Assembly (NCBI RefSeq): GCF_021869535.1
Contig: NW_026262734.1
Span: 90,091,285 to 90,155,284 of the forward strand
Direction: 5' to 3'
Length of the DNA: 64,000 nt
From: Mytilus californianus
Taxonomy: Eukaryota; Mollusca; Bivalvia; Mytilida; Mytilidae
In this document: one piece after another, positions 24,266-37,100 of the stretch
How the letters are laid out: each line of letters opens with the position of its first letter
Numbering within the stretch: position 1 is the stretch's first letter
Made by a program: the position numbers and the translations under genes
Notes under the pieces: generated by a model
What the model saw: the letters and a program-made list of their open reading frames with translations, nothing else
Databases searched by the model: none
What the model was told of the DNA's origin: nothing

Positions 24266-25750
24266 ATTAATCCTCGCGTCTTACTAACAACTTCCTTAAT
24301 TTCTAAAATATTATCGAAATGTGATATGGGAATATCCACAATTTCTGAAATTTATTCCCAAAAAAAATCAAAGGACTTTTGTCAGATTGCTCCTGTTTCC
24401 ATCATTTTTTTAAATAGAATGAGCGATCATTGTGCATGGCCTAACTATCTTCTTTCCAATTCATTTTCGACGGGGACTATGTAATGAATCTTTTCTAGAA
24501 ATTTTATAACCCCTCTGTCTTCAACGATTCTGAGATTTACTGTTATATGACATGACAATAGAAATTATAGCTAGATTTTGATGTTTCACAGTCTAATGTC
24601 TTTTATCCGAAAAACTATAAAAGATAATTCTTGTTTAGTACCTACCATCTAGGAAACAGCTCAGACATGAATATATAAAGTGTTGTTTTGATAATGATGA
24701 TTTGGGATATACACACATAACTTTAAATAGTGCAAATTTTCGTAAGAAAATTTACTCTTTTGTTACTATGACCAAACATCTTAATTTTGTTAAAGAAATG
24801 CGAAAATATTTTTGTGTTTTTTTATTGAACCCAGACTATAAAAACAAGTACCAACAAGTAGAAACTAAACAAAAATATTAAAAAAAACTAATAAAATGTT
24901 GAAAAAAGTTATATTTCAACCCTTATAATTAAAGCCTTTAGGAAGCGTTTCAATAACCATGGTTAATCTGACAGGGCGGACTGACTGTACAATAAGATTG
25001 AAAAAAATAAGAAAAAAAAAAAAAACGGTAGATAACTGAAAAATGAGAACGGTAGATAACATGTATAAAAACCTGAAATACCCAGTTCCATACGAAACAC
25101 GTAAATGCTACTGGAACTGCATATATCAAACATTGTAGCACCCGACGAAAAACCAAACGCAAAGACATGTTTCTATTTCTAAAATACATAAAGAAAGAAA
25201 CAGCATAGTATCAACTTTGAAACATCAAGGATGTTATGGTTTTGTTCGTGTTTTTTTTTACCAAGGTGTTGTCAGTTTTTCCTTGACTTATAAGTTATGA
25301 ATATTTTTTCTCTTTTTTTTTCAACTTCATTTATTTAACATCTTCTTATCAAAAATAAACCGAATGATGATAAAGTTGTTTTATTGTAAGTTGGTCCTTC
25401 AAGTTTTTAAAATTCTGGTACCATATATAGATCTTAAATATTAATTTTCAGTAATATATTTTTGATGAATATTTTAACTAACGCAGACTAGGCCCGAGAA
25501 CACAGTTATTTCGTAATGCATTTCTTTCAGACAATAAATTCAAACTAAAAAAATTGCTACTGCTTTATCTCAATTTCTCACTGATTTTTACAGTGTAGTG
25601 TACTACTATTGGGACAAATAATATCAAATTTATAGAAACTTCTACCAGCTCTAACTCAAAATATGGGCAATTCTATGTTAAGGGGGTCTAAAATTTAGTT
25701 TGACAGTTTCAGACATGCTGATTTTTGACCTTTTTTTTTAACTAGACCAT
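24266..25750. other. intergenic, no gene seen
   Basis: AT-rich DNA with homopolymer tracts (A-run near 25012-25025). Only short chance open frames are present. Confidence 0.5.
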
Positions 25751-26085
25751 ATCAATACTTAACATACAGATTTAGCACACGATTTTTTTTAACATGTAAT
25801 TTCACCCCCTTGCTTAATATTTCATGCATCAAATATCAAGAAATAAATTGGGAAAGTGTATGAGAAAAAATTGCAAGTTATACACTGTTTACACTAGGGA
25901 CTATATTCGTAAGTTATACACTGTTTACACTAGGGACTATATTCGTAAGTTATACACTGTTTACACTAGGGACGATAACTGTGTCATTGGACCACTACAC
26001 ATGTCAACAGGTATTATAAATGGAGCCATTCTCCTTGTTACAGTACTGGCATTTGTAAACTTACCTGCATCATTTTGTTATTATA
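25751..26085 (+). repeat. dispersed repeat with 3 x 36-bp tandem
   Basis: The segment homologous to 4020-4170 carries an added tandem: 'aagttatacactgtttacac' plus 'tagggactatattcgt' occurs three times (25873-25980), period 36 bp. This makes a spurious protein repeat (KLYTVYTRDYIR) in a 125-codon open frame at 25824-26201 that also includes one hydrophobic stretch. I do not regard that frame as a gene. Confidence 0.65.
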
Positions 26086-26589
26086 ATAAATGCAAAAAAA
26101 AAAAAAAACGTCATAACCAAGAAGTTGCATACATAAGCGTCCTTCGAAACCCTCCTTACAAAATTCTTATCTCAGATGGTTATAAATTAAAAAATAGTTG
26201 ACCGTCAGGCTAAACTAAAAATTGCTAACATAGTACATCACAGTATTAAAGTTCCAAACCAAATACTATATCAATTCTGAATACCTAGGCTGAGTATTTA
26301 TACTAGTAGGTATCATCTTAGGACTTTTTCGTTGTACTATTGTATTAAAACCAAGTCGTAGATTTTTCTCATTCAAATATTTTTACATATTAAATTTTGT
26401 TTATTGTTGAAAGCGAATGGCAACCTAAAGTAATTTTCATCTACATTATTCTGTCTTTTGTGGATAGTCGTCTCATTGGCAGCCATACCTCATCTTCTTA
26501 TTTTGGGAATGTTAAAATTCAACTAATTTATTATAAAGTCAAAATCATTTATCACCTCAATATCTGCTAAGAAGTCTGAAAATGAATAC
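26086..26589. other. intergenic with short repeat tail
   Basis: 26440-26510 carries the 'gtcgtctcattggcagccat' motif seen at 4285 (tail of an interspersed repeat). Nothing else is recognised. Confidence 0.45.
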
Positions 26590-27250
26590 ATGAGTGCACA
26601 CACTGAAATGTCCGTCCTGTTTTGGTTATGATTGCTTTCATGTTGAAAGTCTGTAGTAGGAAGGTTTTAGTAGAAATCAAGTTGAATAAAACTTAACAAT
26701 GGACCATGAAAATGAAGTAACGGTCAAATGAACCATGCAAGACGGACATGCACACCTATCAATCATTCCATACACAAAATATAGTGGTCCTATCGCTTAT
26801 AGTGCATGAAAAACAAATCAAACCACAAAATCTTAACATTGACCAATGAACCATGAATGAGGTCAAGGTCATACAAACTCTGCCACCTTACAATCATTCC
26901 ATTCGCCAAATATAGCTAACCTATTGTTTATAGTAACTGATTAACTGACATAACCACACAAATCTGTCATTGACCAATGAACCACAACAAATAGGTCAAG
27001 ATCATATGAAACCTGCAGACAGACATGTACACCTTACAATTATTCGATACAATAAATAAACTTGACATATTGCTTCTGGTATCTGAGAAATAGACCAAAC
27101 ATTTTTCAATGTACCAGGAAAATGAGGTCAGGGTTAAATGAAACATGCCAATCGGAAATATACACCTTACAATCATTCCAGACACCAAATTTAGTTGACC
27201 TACTGTTTATAGTTTCTGAGATACAGATTTGACCACATAACTATAACCTT
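26590..27250 (+). repeat. truncated satellite-bearing element (~131-146 bp units)
   Basis: It starts with 'gagtgcacacactgaaatgt', the same left end as the element at 44574. About four diverged units have 'accatgaaaatga.gt' or its variants at 26703, 26849, 26980 and 27113, each following a 'ccattc.a.aca.caaatata' step. It is interrupted on the right by the retroelement copy at 27.3 kb, and no terminal hairpin is present. Confidence 0.7.
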
Positions 27251-27299
27251 GCTCACTGTTCCATCAAAACTTTTGATTTTTCAACCCTGTATACTATAA

Positions 27300-28690
27300 T
27301 TTCCCATGTGAAATTGAAAAATCGTCTAAAAGAAATAATCCACAATGCTTTTCAACATAAAAATGATAGCATACGCTATAAATTTATTACTTTGGGATAC
27401 CATACGGTATATTTTGTTAATAGTGATCAAAAAGGTAAAACATGTTACACAGAGGAACAAGTGATCAGTATGCCGGAGTTTCTTATTGACAACATATTTG
27501 TTGAATTTAGAGGTAGACTTTTTCCACAAATTGTCGGCATTCCTATGGAAACGAACTGTGCGCCTCTGTGCTCCTCTCCTTGTCGGCCTCTTCTTATTTT
27601 CATATGAATCGGAGTTCCTTCGGACACTTGTCAAAAACAAGAAGATCAAAGAAGCCAGGTCATTTAATTTCACATTCAGATATATTGATGATGTTCTTTC
27701 CATTAATAATCCAAACTTTTCTGATTGGGTTCCATTAATATATCCCCCATAATTGGAAATTAAAGAAACAACAGACACGGCTCCCTCCGCCTCATTTTTA
27801 GACTTATACCTCGAATTTGACATACACGGTCATCTCAGTACCAGAATCTATGACAATCGGGACGATTTTAATTTAGAAATTATCAATTTCCCCATCCTTA
27901 GTAGCAATATACCAACTTTACCTGCATATGGGATATACATTTCCCAAATTATTCGGTATGCAAGAACATGCAGACTTAGTAAAACGCCACCACTGTCTGA
28001 GCAGAAAGTTGTTGAAAAAGGGTTATGTCGAAGAATGTCTCGTCCTTTTCTCTAAAAATTTTTACCAGAAGGTACTAAGACCTTGTTGATAAATATTCCG
28101 TATCAACTTCACAAATTATACACGGTGGTCTTGAAGTATAGATTCTGGGTACTGACGTTGTTTATCATTCTAATAATGTGTTTTAGTATTCTTTTATTAG
28201 TCTTTAAGAATATTACTTTTACTGTTTAGTCTGTTCTTTTGGTGGTATCCATTTGACGTGGCTCTGTACTTATACATCCCGTCATTGTGTTATTGTTCTA
28301 TGATAATTTTTGTATTCTTGTCTTTCGTTTTTGCATCTATGCTTTTTCTGTATGTCTTTTTGTGTTTCTAGGTTACATATGACGTGGCTCTGTACTTATA
28401 CATCCTGTCATTGTGTTATTGTTCTGATAATTTCTGTATTCTTGTCTTTCGTTTCTATTAATGTGCTTTGTCTGTGTGCCTTTTCGTGTTTCTTTCTTGC
28501 ATGTGACGTGGCTCTGTACTTATACATCCCGTCAGTGCTATTGTGACATGGTAAATGTTTGTTTATATAACTGTTTGTTTTACAGTGATTAAGATAATAA
28601 CAGAATGTTGACTTCTGTACCCCTATTTTTTACATTTTACACCCCCCCCCCCCCCCTTTTATGGGAAAAATTTGGTTGATTATATAGGGA
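27300..28690 (+). mobile_element. reverse-transcriptase retroelement, copy 2 (inactivated)
   Basis: The RT domain can be followed through 27308-28055, from an N-terminal 'RLKEIIHNAF' stretch through the metal-binding YIDD motif at 27681-27692 to a conserved 'SFLDLYLEFDIHGH' block. It is broken by a frameshift just after the GTNC-like motif (27550-27580), by a TAA at 27750-27752, and by further damage after 27970. The 3' region contains three ~124-bp direct repeats ('tctgtacttatacatcc' at 28266, 28390 and 28516) and ends at a C-tract (28641-28658). Only this RT segment is present; no endonuclease domain is visible. The protein family resembles Penelope-like or related RTs abundant in molluscs (assignment from memory). 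Confidence 0.8.
28250..28560 (+). repeat. three ~124-bp direct repeats in the retroelement 3' region
   Basis: 'gacgtggctctgtacttata' occurs at 28256, 28381 and 28505, each followed by 'catcc(c/t)gtca'. Copy 1 (1069-1110) has a single unit, so unit number varies between copies. Confidence 0.8.
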
Positions 28691-30045
28691 ACCACTGTAG
28701 CATGACTGGAGTACAAAATAATTGTACAAGTGAGATCGTTTTCAATGCAATTTGCTATAACTGCAATATTTCCAAGGAGCGGAATTCTTAAAAATTGATG
28801 ACACTGATTTTCATACTTGTTTCAGATGCTGCTGATATAAACCTTTGGTATAAATTTCATAAATTCTGACAAGAATTGTACCTCAAGACTGGACAGACTG
28901 ATAGATGGACAACCTGTATTTCTTTCTGTTGGATGTGTCTTTGTAACAAAAATATCTTAAGAAAATAAATCTCATATCTAAGTTGTAACTTAACATTCTC
29001 TTACAGTTATGGCCTGTAATTTATCCTGCTAACCAGACATTTCCTGAATCAGACTGAATAAAGTGTGTGGTATGAATAAGTGATACTAAGAATGCATTAA
29101 TTTGGTTAATTCTACTATATGTGTTATGATATCATGACATTTTCATTGGCTATTCATAAGATCAATGATGCCTTTTAAAGGTCAAAACAGACTAATTTTA
29201 CCTCTAGGCAACAGATATTTGTGATTTCTTTATCAATATGCAGAACAAAATATTAATTTAACCTCATTCAATTCCATTCTGGAGCATACAAATAGCCTGA
29301 AAACAGATGACATTCATTTTTGATATGTATACTGAAAGCAGACCAATGATGTCAAACTGTTCAGATACTGAAATCCATGGAATGTCTGTCACAAAACAAA
29401 ACTGATTGTCGTTTAACATCAAAAGATCAAGTGTCAGTCACTAAATCCCAAATAGCACTACCTTCTTACCATAAAATCAGCTCAATATTTGCTAGAGAAG
29501 GTTGGATATAGTTTTTATAACACATGCAGATAATGACAAACAAATTTTTTAAATAACATTTTATTAGATTTTGTTCGTAAAGTGCCATAGTATTAATAAA
29601 AAAAACACATAAATTACAAAAGTATCACAAATTACACAACTCTTTAAATATAACAAGACTTAATAAATAAATTTTTTCTATTTTTTCTTTGCTTTTTTTA
29701 TATAAAACTCAAAGTATTTCAAGAATTATTTGCTGTTGAAGTTTCTTCCTAAACTAATGTATACCACATCAGTATTATCTTTGCAACAAATGTGTCACTT
29801 TATATACAGTTGTGCTTCAAATGGTAATTATTTTAAAATGCTTGCTGAAGTCGGACTTCAACTAGCATCAAATCTAAATACAAGCACAATGTCTGAATAA
29901 ATGAAATTGTTCAGGTAGTTATAATTTTAAAGAAGTCGTGTTTGGACTTATTGAGCAAAAGCATTTCTTTAAAAGTAAATTATATGTTAAAGGTGAACTT
30001 TGAACTAGACATATATTAGACATGCTCAGTTACAGTATAATAAAA
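28691..30045. other. intergenic or 3' UTR, no gene seen
   Basis: AT-rich, no domain-bearing frame. On the minus strand it could include the end of the CCDC92-like transcript, but I cannot place a polyadenylation site with confidence. Confidence 0.4.
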
Positions 30046-30247
30046 GGGCAGTTCCAAAATGTATTGTATGCAGGGGATCAGAAGGCACTGCATTTAAAAC
30101 TTGATGTATGGTGATTATTTTAGTGACCTAGAAATATAGCCTGGACAAATATGGAAAAAAAAATCAATTACAACTTGATGCATGGCGGAGGGTTAATTTA
30201 AAAATAGCCTTCTGAACCCCTCCAATCAATTATTTTTGGAACAGCCC
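30046..30247. mobile_element. ~200-bp MITE with imperfect inverted ends
   Basis: The left end 'gggcagttccaaaat' and the complement of the right end 'gggctgttccaaaaa' are inverted. The similarity continues inward for about 40 bp ('aggggatcagaaggc' versus 'aggggttcagaaggc'). Confidence 0.75.
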
Positions 30248-30755
30248 TAAGAAGCAAAACACAAGTATTAAGACAAGCTAATTTTCCTTCATCACAGAGA
30301 AGAAATTGTGAAAAAAAAATGACAAAGTAAATACATGTATACTTAAATCTTTAACAAAAAAGGTTTATCACAGAATGACAAAAAACAAACAAAAAACAGA
30401 ATAAAGGACGGCACTGGATTCTTGAATATCTAGAAAAAAAATTCTGGACTTAAAATATGTTTGTGTACCAAAAGGTAACTTAAGTATTTGGTAAAATTTA
30501 AGGATTTTTATAAAATATTCTCTCCAAGACCATCTCTCATGTATATTCCATGTAATTGTCTTTATATTTTAAAAATTTATAAATTACCCATGTCTGATTT
30601 CAAATCTGCTTTCCATTTTCATGCATAGCTTTTCATACAGACATACAGAAATCAGACCTTTTGAATTCTAATTAATTAGTGTTATTAACAAAAAACAATA
30701 ATTCATTATTGCGAAAAACTGGCACTGAACTTACAAAAATACTTGATAAAACTGA
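30248..30755. other. no gene seen
   Basis: AT-rich sequence without recognisable repeat or coding signal. Confidence 0.4.
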
Positions 30756-30834
30756 TTAGCCCTTAAGGACAGCTTAAGTGATTAGCCCTTATGGACCAGC
30801 TAAAGTGATTAGCCCTTTTGGACCAGCTAAGCTA
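30756..30834. repeat. 3 x ~27-bp minisatellite
   Basis: 'gattagccctta' is followed by 'aggacagcttaagt' and variants, three times in direct succession (30756, 30779 and 30806). Confidence 0.8.
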
Positions 30835-31444
30835 CAATATGGCTTTCTACACTGTAATGATTATGAACACATTATTTACGACAACTAGAACACACATTAA
30901 ACATTTGGCAATTTTAATCTTCATAAAAATTGTAGATTTCAAGGCCACATGTAAGTTCAAATTACACCATGGAAATCAATACTCAATAATGTTAGTTTTT
31001 ACTTGGAACAACTTGAAATTACTGTCATACATAATTTAAGTTATGTGTTTTTCAATTTTTGTATGATATCAATTGCCATGGGAATATTTTTGGAAAAAAA
31101 TTAAGTTAATTGATCAATGTGTAAACTTGTCCGATTCAATCAGCCTGAAAAATGTCCAAATTATAAAGTCCTCCAGACTTCATTCATCTTTAGATTGTGT
31201 GGGAGACTGTGCAAAATTTACACATCAACAAAGACCTTCAAAATAACCTTTAAGACTAAAATATTTCATATAGACTAAGAAAAATAATTTCCTCCATAAT
31301 TTTTACCTAGAAACTGCCCACAAACAAAAATAATTATCTAAAACAAAAATTTGTCTTCAGAAAGTTTTTTATAAAACACTCTGTAACATGTACAAGTCTC
31401 AATAAAAAAAAACTGGTTTCCAAAAAAATAATTCCAAAACACTT
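30835..31444. other. no gene seen
   Basis: AT-rich. The short open frame at 30818-31039 starts in the minisatellite and carries no domain. Confidence 0.4.
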
Positions 31445-31860
31445 TTTATATCGAATTCCTTGCTTTAGACCCTACTGAATTTGTGTGGTAATAATGATAT
31501 GCTGAACACATCCAATATAAATACAAATTCTGTTCAAAATTTGCTTCAATACATTATGTATAATTTTGACAACTAACACAAAACTTTTCCTAAAGAATTC
31601 CTTGCTTTAGATCTTACTGAATTTGTATGATAATAAGGATATGTCGAGCATATCCAATAAAAATAAAAATTCAGTACAAAATTTTCTTCACAACATCATG
31701 TATAATTTTTACGACTAGCACAATGCTTTTCGTTAGATTTTATTTCCTGTGATTAGATCTTACTGGATTTGTATGATAATTATGATATGTCGTATGTCGA
31801 ACATATCCTATAAAAATAAAAATTCTTTACAAAAGTTCCTTAAATACATGATGTATAGGC
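31445..31860. repeat. 3 x ~145-bp tandem repeat
   Basis: 'attccttgctttaga' followed by '.actgaatttgt.tg.taata' starts at about 31454, 31598 and, diverged, 31742. Each is followed by 'catatccaataaaaat' and 'atgtataatttt' steps. Confidence 0.7.
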
Positions 31861-31929
31861 TAGACGGAAGTTTTTCCAAAAAAAAAACTTTTTTTTGCAG
31901 AACTCAATGACTTATAATTTTGATATTTT

Positions 31930-32560
31930 TAATAGTTCACTATATTTACTAATAAAAAGCTGCACCTTGAACTCATGATACACCCGTTGTCTTGTGTGTG
32001 AGGTTTTATGCAATAATCATAAATCGTGTCTGAGATACAGCGCGTCATGTGAAAACCCCCCTTTTTTATAAAAAAATCAATAACTCTAAAATCAAATTTT
32101 GAATCATCACCAAAAAGTATACAGATCTTTAGATTAATATAAATAAGAATTGTGTAAAGTTTTAAGCAATAATCATAAATCGTTTTTGAGATACGGCACG
32201 ACATGTGAAATCTCCCCCATTTTTTTTACAAAAAACTCAATAACTCTAAAATAAAATTTTGAATCATCACCAAAAAGTATACAGATCTTAAGATTAATAT
32301 AACTAAGAAGTGTGTAAAGTTTCAAGCAATAATCATAAATCATTTTTGAGATACGGCGCGACATGTGAAAAAAACACCCCCCTGTTTTAGTTACAAAGTC
32401 CTGTAACTCAAAAAGTTTTAATCTTATTTTCACCAAAAAGTATACAGATCGTTTGACCATCATAAGAAACAACCGTCTTAAGTTTCATGAAATTTGGATA
32501 AGTCGTTCTCAAGTTATGGTGCGACATGTTGACGCCGAACATTTGTATACCATAATACGT
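31930..32560. repeat. 3-4 x ~160-175-bp tandem repeat
   Basis: 'gcaataatcataaatc' is found at 32010, 32166 and 32328. Each copy is followed by 'gagatac.gcgc.tcatgtga' and by 'caccaaaaagtatacagatc', which also starts a fourth unit near 32430. Overlapping minus-strand frames at 31929-32472 are by-products of the repeat and repeat one another's sequence. Confidence 0.75.
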
Positions 32561-33360
32561 CCCGTCAAAATTTTGCGTATAAAAACCAGAAATAAATATA
32601 GCTGTATAAAAACCAGAAATAAATATTGCTATTCAGAATTTTTATTTCAAATTCACAATATGTTTGTTCTTTCTGAGAGTTTTCAAGACATTTATTAGTT
32701 CTATCAAATCAATCTGGTAACCAGGAATGACAATCTAACAAATGATATCGAACACTGTCTTAAATATCTAAGTAGGAAGAAAACAAAAATATTTCAGTGT
32801 GATCACCCAACAATCAACAGCAGTTACTGTGAAATATCACCATCATGAGGCACCTTGTTTATATTTGTTTTATCAACCAGAGGAAAACACTCTTAAAAGA
32901 GTTCAACCAAGGATTTTCATAGTATTGAGGTTTGTAACATATAGCTTTGTAAAAAAAATTGAAAGTGTAATCACTATATAAAAATAAATTCACCATTTCA
33001 GAATTAAAAGGTCTTTGAGAAATAACACCAAAGTGAAAAAAGTATTAAGCCATTGGCTGACTATCGAATGTTGTGAACACTGTTTTGATGTACGATTCTG
33101 AAAATATAACCGTGAATACTTGAGATTCTAAAATAGCCAATTGAGAAGATATCTTTTGTTTCTCTACAAAGTTTAACATGTTTAAAACATAAACACAATT
33201 AAAATGCACCATTCTGTGGAAATAAAACATAAGACAAATAAAACAAGTGATTCTTAACAACTTATCAACATTCATATTAAAATCAGAATATAGCCAATGT
33301 GTTCAGAGTAATATGAGACAGGCTGTATAATATTAAACATTAAATTGGACAGACTATAGA
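32561..33360. other. probable 3' UTR or intergenic, no gene seen
   Basis: Directly downstream of the CCDC92-like stop codon on the minus strand. A 22-bp direct repeat ('ataaaaaccagaaataaata') is at 32579 and 32607. No coding is seen. Confidence 0.45.
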
Positions 33361-34133
33361 TCAGTTGTACTCTGAACTGTGTGACTCCTGAGCTCGTGAT
33401 GCCCATTGATCTGACACCTTGTCAACCGCGAGAAGTTTGACTTCTTGTTCCTTCCTTTTGACTTTGTGTGTCTTTGCTCGTGATTGATGTGCCTCTGGCG
33501 TCATCTTTTGAAAATAAACATGTTTTGAATGGCTTCTTTCTTCTCCTGGAGCGGATCTGATAGGTGGAAGAGGATGTCGTTCTTTAACTTCTATTGAAGG
33601 CTCACGTTCTGGTCGTAAAAACTGTTTGGCCTTTTCTATGGTTGGTGATTCCGACCTTGTGCTTGAACTTCCAGAGCTTACTCTTAATGGATGCCTTTCA
33701 AGGTCTTCCTTATTTGTTTGTGGTTTAACAGCTCTTATATTACCCCTTCTAATCTTTAATGTCACTGGTTCTTTTGGCGGAATTGGCAATATTCTAGCTT
33801 CTGAAACATAAGCCTTGGTCCCAGATTTGTGAGCTTCAGCAACAAATGCTTTTCTCTCAGTACTGTGTTCTAATTGTAATTTTTTAAGTTTGTGGAGCTC
33901 ACTTGTTAAATAGGCTACTTGATTAGCTTTTGATTCATTTTCTGCTTTAAGTCTGTCCATTTCCTGAGAAGTTTTACGATTTTCGTCTAAAAACTTCATT
34001 TTTTGTTTTTTATATGAGATCTCAAAGTCTTTGATATGCTTATCTTTCTTCTCAATTTCTGACTCGAGTTGTCTTGACTTTTGGGTTTGTATCTTGAGAT
34101 TGTCTTCTACTTGTGTCAATTTTGAATTTGAAC
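33361..34133 (-). CDS. CCDC92: CCDC92-like exon 3 (coiled coil and C-terminus)
   Basis: The acceptor on the minus strand reads 'aaatttcag' (AG complements 34135-34134). The exon supplies residues 61-317 and the TGA stop at 33363-33361. The open frame extends 14 nt upstream of the first in-frame TTG at 34119, so 34119 is not the start. Confidence 0.92.
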
Positions 34134-37100
34134 CTGAAATTTATTAAAAAAAGAGTAATGATGAAAACATTTCTCGAACTACAATGAACTACATAACAGC
34201 CTATATTACACACCTGCAGGTTAACAAAACATCCCTTGTGTGAGCATCACATACATGAATTTTCTAAATAAATCATTTCTCTTCAATATTGCTCAAAACC
34301 TTAAAATAAAAAAGAACTCCTTGTAGTGTTGTTTCAAAACATTAATGGGTAAAGGTTTTTCGGAAATTTTTTTGTTGGATTTTAGATTTCTAGACTATTA
34401 TTTTTTAACATGTCTAAAGAAGGCATTTGGAGAATTTTATGTTGATGATTTCTTTCTGTTTAATTTATTCATACCTTTGACAGACTTGGAAAAGCTGTAG
34501 TGTATGACACCTGTCTATTGTTGAAGACTGTATGTTGGCTTTAAAATATATCTTGGGTTTTTGTCTGAATGGTGCATACACTACATTATTTATACATATA
34601 CTGTGGATTCATTTATTTTGGTGGGTATCAATTTTCATGGATTGATGAAAACATTTTTCGCTGATATTTGATTTTGTGGCTTTGGCCAAGTCCGCAGGCA
34701 AGCCCATAGAAAATGTGCAATTCATTTAATATCTAAATCTGTGACCCACCTTTACCCACTGATAATCAACACCCGTCCTCTTGTTTCTGTAAAAGTTCTA
34801 GGGCTCTAATAATTTTTTGAGAATTTTCAGTATTTCTTATGGTTTTAACCATGTCTCTTACGAGTTGATTTACCAGATTTAAACATAGGTCAACTACTGT
34901 TGCCTTAGTTTCACCATGTCTCATGTTAGTTTAGGTTTTAAAGAGAATCATTTGAAATCCTGAATGATCCAAAATGAAAAACCATTGGTAGCAATACACC
35001 CTTAGGAAAAATACTTAAAATTGACACTCAAAATTTTTCACCACCCTCTTTTCCTTCCTTTCTAACAAATAAGGGTTTATATTTGTGTTATGCATGTGTA
35101 TATTTATGGAAAGAGCATCTTCCATAGATTTGATTTCCAATAGTTATAATGGTGAAATATAATCTCTTTTTGGTGTAACCATGGCAACAATCTGCATTTA
35201 TTTGATACAAAATATTGCAAAAAGGGGGGTGAAAATGTCACAAAAGTCTCCAAAATTTGGTCCAAAGGAGAATTTCAATCCATTAGAGTGATACCTTTCC
35301 TGAAACTATAGACATTTATCTATCAAGAGGTAAAAAAAAATCATATGCATTTCTGCTCATTTTTTCCATAAAATTGAATTGAAAAGATCGAGGGTCAAAT
35401 CTTTGTTGATAAATTCTACAATAATTTCTGGACCTAGGGGCGGTACGGATGTGAAAATACGGATTGTCAAACAGAAAAGTTGCCTATAAAACATGCTAAA
35501 AACAATCTAGAGGTTCATATAAACCCACTTGGAAGGCTATACTATTCTTCAACTATCTTAAAATCAATTTTATTGTACAAAAACTTTCATATTTAAAAAA
35601 TACACTATGGCCAAAATGCCAAACTAAACTTCTAACTGTGTATTGCTACCATTGTAGATAGGGGAACGATGTCGGGATAGACACAATCTAGTGCACAATT
35701 GTGTCAAAAAGGGAATTTTTATAGCAGAATTGTTTTTTCTAAATCAACAATAAACTGTTATCACAGAGATATGTCTTGCCTTTTTGTAATTTTGATAATG
35801 CAAATGTTGAAATCAAAACAGCAATACTTTAACATGCAAGTTATGCAAATATTCAAAGTAGATGAACCATGACTGAAGGCCATGGAAATGAGATGTGCCG
35901 ATGCTAATAAAACTGCATACCAAATACTATTGACTAATTATAAGTCGTTCCCTTTAAACAAACCTAAACACAAACATTAACTTGTAAACTATGTAAAAGT
36001 TTCAAAGTCAATGAACCATGATGAGGGGGTGGGGCTATATAATCTCCATGGAAACATTACTTGCAAATGCCAATAAATTTGCATACCAAATATCATTGAC
36101 TTAATATTAGCAGTTAATCTCAAACTGATCAAATCACATACTAATACATGTAAACTAAGCAAAAGTTTCAAAGTCAATAGACCATGACTGAGGGGCAGGG
36201 ACAAATATTTTCCATGGAAATGAGATGTGCTTATGCTTATACAACTGAATACTAATTAACATTGGCCTACCACTAATGGTTCCCCTTGAACTGACCTAAT
36301 CACAAACTAATACATGTAAACTAAGCAAAAGTTTCAAAGTCAACAGACCATGACTAAGGGGGCAGGGCCATATAATCTCCATGGAAATGAGATATGCCAA
36401 TGCTTATACAACTGCATACCAAATATCATTGACCTACCACTAGTGGTTCCCAATAAACTGACCTAATCACAAACTAATACATGTAAACTAAGCAAAAGTT
36501 TCAAAGTCAATAGACCATGACTGAGGGAGCAGGGCCAAATAATCTCCATGGAAATGAGATGTGCCAATGAGAAAACAACTGCATACCAAATATCATTGAC
36601 CTACCACTTGTGGTTCACCATAAATTAGACCTAATCACAAACTAATACATTGTTGTTGACGCCTCAGATGCCGGAAACAGCATACCTATGTCTGGCTTTT
36701 CCACTCCATCAAGGCGAGACAAAAAGCATTATAAAAATAAAATATTTAGGAATTTTAAGTACTTTTTGCAAAATATGGGAAATTGAAATGTTCATGTAGG
36801 AAAGCGATTTTTCTACCATCACTTTTCCTTGGAATGAGTGAAAAATCCTGGAGCACTGAATGTGTTGCCAGAAAAAAACAACTCCATTTAGTTTAAAGAA
36901 AACAGGGTTAAAAATTTTCACACCAAGTTGATTCAGTAATTTCAGGAGAGATGATTTGTGAAAAAATGGAATAGTACTAACATCAAATGATGGAACTTTG
37001 CAAAAATGGTTTTATGTGTTCAATATGCGTAGTTTGTTATATCTAAGATAAATGCACAAATGCAGATGGAATTCTGGCCAGTAATTTGCTCACTTAACAT

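Noticed and set aside
25824-26201. 125-codon open frame with a membrane-like segment as a gene
   Set aside because: It arises from a 36-bp triplication inside a dispersed repeat and has no recognisable domain or splice context.
27326-27823. 165-codon minus-strand frame
   Set aside because: It is antisense to the reverse-transcriptase remnant.
31929-32472. Two overlapping minus-strand frames with similar peptides
   Set aside because: Similarity is explained by the underlying non-coding tandem repeat.
34117-34119. TTG at 34119 as start of the minus-strand protein
   Set aside because: Upstream exons with matching phases supply the true N-terminus and an ATG.
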